A stretch of DNA of 10,764 bases, from positions 1 to 10,764 of the forward strand of contig JAATVP010000147.1 in the NCBI GenBank assembly GCA_014523625.1, in the 5' to 3' direction. Below, piece after piece: positions 7,534 to 10,764 of this stretch. The notes under the pieces are model-generated. The model made no database searches. It was given only the letters and a program-made list of their open reading frames with translations, and was not told where the DNA came from. A program made the translations under genes and the position numbers. The DNA is from Nitrososphaerales archaeon TH5896. GTDB lineage: Archaea; Thermoproteota; Nitrososphaeria; Nitrososphaerales; Nitrososphaeraceae. Position 1 is the stretch's first letter; every line of letters starts with the position of its first letter.

Positions 7534-7547
7534 GCTTAAGCTTAAGC
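7534..7547. repeat. 14-bp perfect palindrome
   Basis: GCTTAAGCTTAAGC, a perfect palindrome built from overlapping CTTAAG units, about 45 bp after the antitoxin-like gene. It may be a protein site or part of a terminator stem; it has no T-run directly after it. Confidence 0.45.
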
Positions 7548-7702
7548 TGTAGATATTGATAATTTTTCGGTAGGAGAATCCTACGTTTGGAAACTGGCTT
7601 ATTGGCAGCTAGATTTAATCTATCAACTACTTCATCAGATAAGCCGATATGTGGTCTGCCAAGCTTTTTTTGTTTTCGCCTTTCAATCCAATCATAAATC
7701 CT
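7548..7702 (-). pseudogene. Possible coding remnant, GRP-containing basic protein fragment
   Basis: On the minus strand the frame opening after a TAA at 7703-7705 reads about 50 residues of protein-like sequence: IYDWIERRKQKKLGRP, then LSDEVVDRLNLAANKPVSK, then ILLPKNYQ. The basic KKLGRP followed by an LSDEVVD helix resembles linker and helix-turn-helix tails of DNA-binding or recombinase proteins, but I cannot name a family. It has no in-frame ATG in the good region and loses coding character where the 7534-7547 palindrome begins, so it is at best a fragment of a lost gene. The mixture of residues is more natural than in other shadow frames here, which is the only support. Confidence 0.35.
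7570..7584. repeat. 6-bp inverted repeat with 3-bp spacer
   Basis: GTAGGA-GAA-TCCTAC, preceded by a T5 run at 7563-7567. On the plus strand the T-run comes before the stem, so it does not read as a classical hairpin terminator. It lies inside the minus-strand coding remnant. Confidence 0.4.
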
Positions 7703-7707
7703 TTATC

Positions 7708-7716
7708 TTATAAATA
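7708..7716 (+). promoter_or_regulatory. Strong TATA-like box facing the nuclease operon
   Basis: TTATAAATA, a close match to the archaeal TATA box, predicting a start near 7738, just before the tandem palindromes. The message would then have a leader of about 75 bases before ATG 7816. A weaker TTTAGAT at 7788-7794 sits 25 bp before that ATG and could give a leaderless transcript. The box is nearly symmetrical and could also serve the minus strand. Confidence 0.45.
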
Positions 7717-7744
7717 AACTAAGTTTTGCTGCTTCCATATCCAC

Positions 7745-7773
7745 TTGCTAGCAATGCTAGTATTGCTAGCAAT
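7745..7773. repeat. Tandem TTGCTAGCAAT palindromes, likely operator
   Basis: TTGCTAGCAAT occurs at 7745-7755 and 7763-7773, 18 bp apart. Each contains the perfect 10-bp palindrome TTGCTAGCAA, and a further GCTAG lies between them. Placed between the TATA-like box and the nuclease start, they look like paired sites for a dimeric regulator. Confidence 0.6.
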
Positions 7774-7815
7774 ACAGCACAGTCTAGTTTAGATCAGCCT
7801 TCGATAATAGATTTG

Positions 7816-8745
7816 ATGGAAGACATCGAAATTGACCAGCACTTGGTCCGAGAGCCATCCTCCGCAGACAACCCGGTTGGAAAGTATCCGGTACAAGATG
7901 GCAAGAACTTTTCGGAAAGGATAGAACAATTCGAAGAGCAGACAGGTATGTCCAAAATACTGGCAAATATGGAAAAACCTAACACGAATGACTCATTAGA
8001 AATGAGTCTCTCTAAAGAAAGAAAAAATCCAAAAAATGAAAGTGAAGAAGGCGAAGAACAAGAAAATATGGGCACCCCGGATCTTGGTGAATACTATATA
8101 GCCTTTATGCGAGAGGCGATGGAAGAATGGTATTCAAAACCAAGAGATGGATATCATGTTACAGATGTATGTCTATGCCCAAGACAGAAAGTGTTTCGAG
8201 AAATTGACCGTCGACCGATCGATACGAAGACCGTTAGTATCTACGTAGCAGGGAAGGCAATTCATGAAGCGATCCAATGGCTGTTCCTTAGTAATAAACG
8301 AATGTTCGAACGAGAAAAAAACATAGAGTATCAAGAGATCCAAGGCTCAGTAGACGTTTATGACAGGAAGCGCAATATACCATTAGAATTCAAGAGTTCA
8401 AGGTCGAGACGAATAACAGAACCCAAATCGTTTCATGTTGAACAGCTCAAGTATTACATGTCAATACTCGGCGCTCATCAGGGATACATGCTGTATCAAA
8501 ATCTACTAGATTTCGGAGAAACGCCATACAGAGCCTTCAGAATAGTAATGAGCGCAAAGGAAAGAAAGTATCAGCTCAACAAATTAGTAAAGGAGATAAA
8601 TTCCTTGAAAAGAGCAATGGAAAAAGGAGACCCATCTAGAGCAAGATCAGTCGAAAAAGATCCATCACTAAATTGGCTTTGTAAAGACTGTCCATACACG
8701 ACTGATTGCAAAAAGATACAACAGGCCTCAGCGGAGGCGGCCTAA
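7816..8745 (+). CDS. Cas4-like PD-(D/E)XK nuclease with four-cysteine iron-sulfur site
   Basis: A nuclease of the Cas4/RecB family, which trims DNA ends (5'-3' exonuclease in characterised members). Counting from ATG 7816: an acidic, probably disordered tail fills residues 1 to about 95. Then come VTDVCLCPR with Cys121 as first cluster cysteine, GKAIHEA (His150), GSVDVYD (Asp180), PLEFKSS (Glu191, Lys193), the QLKYY motif (Gln210, Tyr214), and the cysteine triplet CKDCPYTTDC (Cys289, 292, 298). All catalytic and cluster residues are present. Length (309) exceeds a typical Cas4 of about 200 because of the N-terminal tail. An in-frame TTG at 7726 would add 30 residues, but these are encoded by the tandem palindromes and I think them non-coding. 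No cas1, cas2 or CRISPR array is visible, so this is a solitary Cas4-like protein of the kind carried by archaeal mobile elements and viruses. It is followed 24 bp later by the homing endonuclease. Confidence 0.88.
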   Translation: MEDIEIDQHLVREPSSADNPVGKYPVQDGKNFSERIEQFEEQTGMSKILANMEKPNTNDSLEMSLSKERKNPKNESEEGEEQENMGTPDLGEYYIAFMREAMEEWYSKPRDGYHVTDVCLCPRQKVFREIDRRPIDTKTVSIYVAGKAIHEAIQWLFLSNKRMFEREKNIEYQEIQGSVDVYDRKRNIPLEFKSSRSRRITEPKSFHVEQLKYYMSILGAHQGYMLYQNLLDFGETPYRAFRIVMSAKERKYQLNKLVKEINSLKRAMEKGDPSRARSVEKDPSLNWLCKDCPYTTDCKKIQQASAEAA

Positions 8746-8754
8746 CTTTTTCGA

Positions 8755-8759
8755 GAGGT
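8755..8759 (+). promoter_or_regulatory. Shine-Dalgarno site of the homing endonuclease gene
   Basis: GAGGT in CGAGAGGTAAATAG, 10 bp before ATG 8770 and just after the nuclease stop. Use of a Shine-Dalgarno site here, in contrast to the promoter-proximal starts elsewhere in the window, supports translation from a shared message with the Cas4-like gene. Confidence 0.55.
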
Positions 8760-8769
8760 AAATAGAACA

Positions 8770-10569
8770 ATGGCAGCAAAGGCAAGGAAAGGAAATAAAA
8801 TGTCGAATAATCCATTAGAGAATGCCAATGGAAAGAAATGTGAATATTGCGGCTCGGACAAGACGTATATGGCTGTTACTAAGAACGGAACTCCGTATCC
8901 AAAATGGAATAGTAATCCCTACAAAGAAGATAGTTCGATATGTGGAAGATGTTACAGACATCTTCTGTACCAAAAGGCTCTGCCTCCAATACATATGCGT
9001 CGGAGTATTCGTATAGCCAGAATAGCAAAGCGGGTTTGTCATAAGTGTGGCGGCAAAACAAGTACGCAGAAGAGCAAGTCCACATCTCACGACTATAGTA
9101 ACTGGCATAGACAACCAATACTACCTGACAAATGGCTGTGTGCTAAATGCCATACAAACAGGATCAACGAATCTAAGAAGAAATTCAAGTCTAAAAAGGA
9201 ACGTAACAAGCACCTTAGTAGATTATTTACTGGGACGGGAAATCCATTCTTTGGTAAATACCATAGCATAGAAACAAAGAAACTTATATCGTCAAAGAAA
9301 GTTGGAAGACTTCTTCCTGAACATGTTCGGCTTAGAATGATTGGGAGGTCAGTAAAGGCAAATACGAGAAAAAAGATTTCTTTAAAGATGAAAGGAAGAC
9401 CTTCCCCTATGAAAGGTAAACACCATAGCAATGAATCGAAACTGCGGATAGCAATTTCGAACACAGGCAGGATGGTTTCGGAAGAAACTAGGAAGAAGCA
9501 ATCCCAAGCAAAGAAGGGCAAACGCAATCCCATGTATGGGAAAAATATATCGCAAGAAATAAGAGATAAAATCTCTGAGTCCACTAAGGGGCCAAATAAT
9601 CATTTTTTTGGCAAACAACATACTGATAGTACTAAACACATCATTTCTGAGAAAAACAAGGGTAGACCTGCGTGGAATAAGGGTCTTAAAACGCCGAACG
9701 AAACAAAGAAAAAGTTATCAGTATCACATATTGGAATTTATCCCTCAAAAGAGATTCTCATAAAAAGATCAAAGTCTCTTACTGGGTTGAAGCGTAAACC
9801 GATATCTGAAGATACGAGGATAAAAATGAGTCGTTCGCATTTGGGAAAGAAACTTAGTGAAGAAACAAGAATAAAAATGCGTAAATGTCAACTTAATGAG
9901 CGCACCTTTAGTACCCCATTATCATCAGAAGCCAAATATTGGATTGGAGTGCTATTAGCGGATGGTAACGTATCAATTAAAAAAGGAATTCCAATTGTAG
10001 CACTCCATCTGCATGAGATTGATAAAGACCATATCAGCAAATTTAGATCATTTGTTAAATCTACTCATAAAATAGGTCATTACGTCAATAAGAAGACTGG
10101 AAGAGTTTATTGTTCAATAAGCTTCAGTTGTAAAATAATGGCTGATGACATTGCAAAATATGGTGTAATCCCGAAAAAATGGTTCATAGTCAAAGTAAAA
10201 GGTGGAATCGAAAATGACCTTGATTTATGGCGAGGCATTATAGATGGAGACGGTACTTTAGGCGTATATCCAAGAAAAACTATGAATGGGACAATTCGGT
10301 CGATTCCATATATTTCGCTTACCGGTAACTTGTACATTTGCCACCAATTCAAGGCGTTCTTAGAACACCAACTAGGGTTACCCATGCCAGGAATTATCCC
10401 ATACAAGAATTCCTATCTATTTTCTGTTTCGGATCACAGAGCTGTCAGAGCAATAAAATTGTTGTATGAAAACTGTACTATCGCACTAGACCGAAAGTTA
10501 GAAGTTGCCAGAAGAATAATGGACTCATTTCTGGTACAAGGCAACAGTCGATATCTTACAAGATTATGA
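8770..10569 (+). CDS. LAGLIDADG homing endonuclease with double zinc module and NUMOD3 repeat array
   Basis: A 599-residue DNA endonuclease expected to cut a long specific site and promote its own spread. In order: cysteine pairs CEYC (24-27) with CGRC (58-61), then CHKC (90-93) with CAKC (124-127), making two zinc modules. Next are about eleven NUMOD3-like units from about residue 155 to 375 (typical units FFGKYHSIETKKLIS, SEETRKKQSQAKKGK, SEDTRIKMSRSHLGK), a basic DNA-binding array. Last is a single-chain LAGLIDADG catalytic region with IGVLLADGN (Asp398) and WRGIIDGDG (Asp494) as the two active-site helices. Both acidic residues are intact, so it is probably active. NUMOD3 is better known beside GIY-YIG or HNH cores, so this pairing and the array length are uncommon in my experience. 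It does not interrupt a visible gene and shows no intein or intron borders, so it is free-standing, translationally close to the Cas4-like gene. Confidence 0.9.
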   Translation: MAAKARKGNKMSNNPLENANGKKCEYCGSDKTYMAVTKNGTPYPKWNSNPYKEDSSICGRCYRHLLYQKALPPIHMRRSIRIARIAKRVCHKCGGKTSTQKSKSTSHDYSNWHRQPILPDKWLCAKCHTNRINESKKKFKSKKERNKHLSRLFTGTGNPFFGKYHSIETKKLISSKKVGRLLPEHVRLRMIGRSVKANTRKKISLKMKGRPSPMKGKHHSNESKLRIAISNTGRMVSEETRKKQSQAKKGKRNPMYGKNISQEIRDKISESTKGPNNHFFGKQHTDSTKHIISEKNKGRPAWNKGLKTPNETKKKLSVSHIGIYPSKEILIKRSKSLTGLKRKPISEDTRIKMSRSHLGKKLSEETRIKMRKCQLNERTFSTPLSSEAKYWIGVLLADGNVSIKKGIPIVALHLHEIDKDHISKFRSFVKSTHKIGHYVNKKTGRVYCSISFSCKIMADDIAKYGVIPKKWFIVKVKGGIENDLDLWRGIIDGDGTLGVYPRKTMNGTIRSIPYISLTGNLYICHQFKAFLEHQLGLPMPGIIPYKNSYLFSVSDHRAVRAIKLLYENCTIALDRKLEVARRIMDSFLVQGNSRYLTRL

Positions 10570-10604
10570 CACGAAAAGCCTACATCACACGGATATTGGA
10601 TGCT

Positions 10605-10612
10605 CTTATACT
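10605..10612 (+). promoter_or_regulatory. TATA-like box before the right-edge reading frame
   Basis: CTTATACT about 24 bp before the ATG at 10632, a suitable distance for a leaderless start of the frame that then meets a TAG at 10656. Confidence 0.35.
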
Positions 10613-10631
10613 AGCTTCTGTAAGGTATGAA

Positions 10632-10764
10632 ATGCAAATATTAGGAACCTCTTTTTAGTCCGAATTCGAATTAAATTCGTGGAAAGCTGAATTAAACAAT
10701 ATAGCTCAAACCTATCAACAATTCGTTGATCGGAATGTCGAATTAAAAAGGAGAGAAGATGAGC
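10632..10764 (+). pseudogene. Start of a right-edge gene with an in-frame TAG, or a shorter gene starting at 10759
   Basis: From ATG 10632 the frame reads eight residues (MQILGTSF), then TAG at 10656-10658, then 35 residues of convincing charged, helical, coiled-coil-like sequence (SEFELNSWKAELNN, then YQQFVDRNVELKRRE) to the window edge. There is no ATG, GTG or TTG between the TAG and the edge, so this good frame has no normal start unless the TAG is read through or is a recent nonsense change. The alternative is a gene beginning at ATG 10759 in another frame, with AGGAG at 10749-10753 as a well-spaced Shine-Dalgarno site. The protein-like quality of the first frame makes me lean to a broken or unusual gene. 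The product is unknown. Confidence 0.4.
10661..10679. repeat. Clustered CGAATT palindromes
   Basis: CGAATTCG (10661-10668) overlaps CGAATT-A-AATTCG (10667-10679), giving overlapping dyads in 19 bp just after the TAG. They lie about 50 bp downstream of the TATA-like box, where a bound protein could block transcription; they may also be chance within coding DNA. Confidence 0.35.

Larger units (their letters stand above)
7492..7815. other. Control region between the antitoxin-like gene and the nuclease operon
   Basis: About 325 bp packed with dyads: a 14-bp palindrome (7534-7547), a hairpin (7570-7584), a minus-strand coding remnant (7548-7702), a strong TATA-like box (7708-7716), and two tandem palindromes (7745-7773) before the nuclease start. 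An open frame continues upstream to a TTG at 7726, but the palindromes and box suggest this part is regulatory. Confidence 0.5.

Noticed and set aside
7816..8745. The Cas4-like gene as part of a CRISPR-Cas locus
   Set aside because: No cas1, cas2, effector gene or repeat-spacer array is visible anywhere in the window.
9093..9639. Long minus-strand frames inside the homing endonuclease gene
   Set aside because: They are antisense shadows of the repetitive lysine-rich NUMOD3 array, giving artificial Phe/Leu/Ser-rich products.
8770..10569. The homing endonuclease as an intein or intron-encoded protein
   Set aside because: It has its own start, Shine-Dalgarno site and stop, with no splice motifs and no interrupted host gene visible on both sides.

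Overview
The window looks like a piece of an ammonia-oxidising archaeal genome (Nitrososphaeria; the closest fit is Nitrososphaera or Nitrosocosmicus). The reasons are AT-rich DNA, TATA-like boxes about 25-30 bp before start codons with few Shine-Dalgarno sites, a tyrosine integrase with a YIRRH active-site box and a C-terminal zinc ribbon, a TMEM175-type N-terminus, and a secreted sequon-rich protein of a type I associate with this group. The assignment is inference from protein character; no search was run.

Left part (1-4555) is chromosomal or scattered accessory material. It holds the N-terminal part of an exported alpha/beta hydrolase (minus strand, running off the left edge), a helical protein of unknown function (minus), a broken membrane-protein gene that begins like TMEM175 and continues in another frame as an unrelated-looking membrane protein, a small protein with two CxxC pairs, a two-domain GNAT acetyltransferase (minus), and a membrane-anchored secreted protein. 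Spacing is loose and there are no clear operons.

Right part (4919-10764) looks like an integrated mobile element or its remnant. It starts with a tyrosine recombinase split by one extra C in a run of six. About 1 kb without genes follows, with short repeats after the integrase and an AT-rich repeat/dyad cluster before a 78-residue VapB-like orphan antitoxin. Next is a 327-bp control region containing a minus-strand coding remnant, several perfect palindromes and a tandem pair of TTGCTAGCAAT palindromes. It leads into a probable two-gene operon: a Cas4-like PD-(D/E)XK nuclease with all four cluster cysteines but no other cas genes, then, 24 bp later, a 599-residue LAGLIDADG homing endonuclease carrying two N-terminal zinc-binding modules and about eleven NUMOD3-like repeats. 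The right edge holds the beginning of another reading frame with an in-frame TAG near its start.

The most interesting unit is the nuclease pair behind the palindromic control region (about 7530-10570): an iron-sulfur exonuclease-type protein co-transcribed with a multi-module homing endonuclease next to an integrase. A role in element mobility or in processing of DNA ends is inference only.
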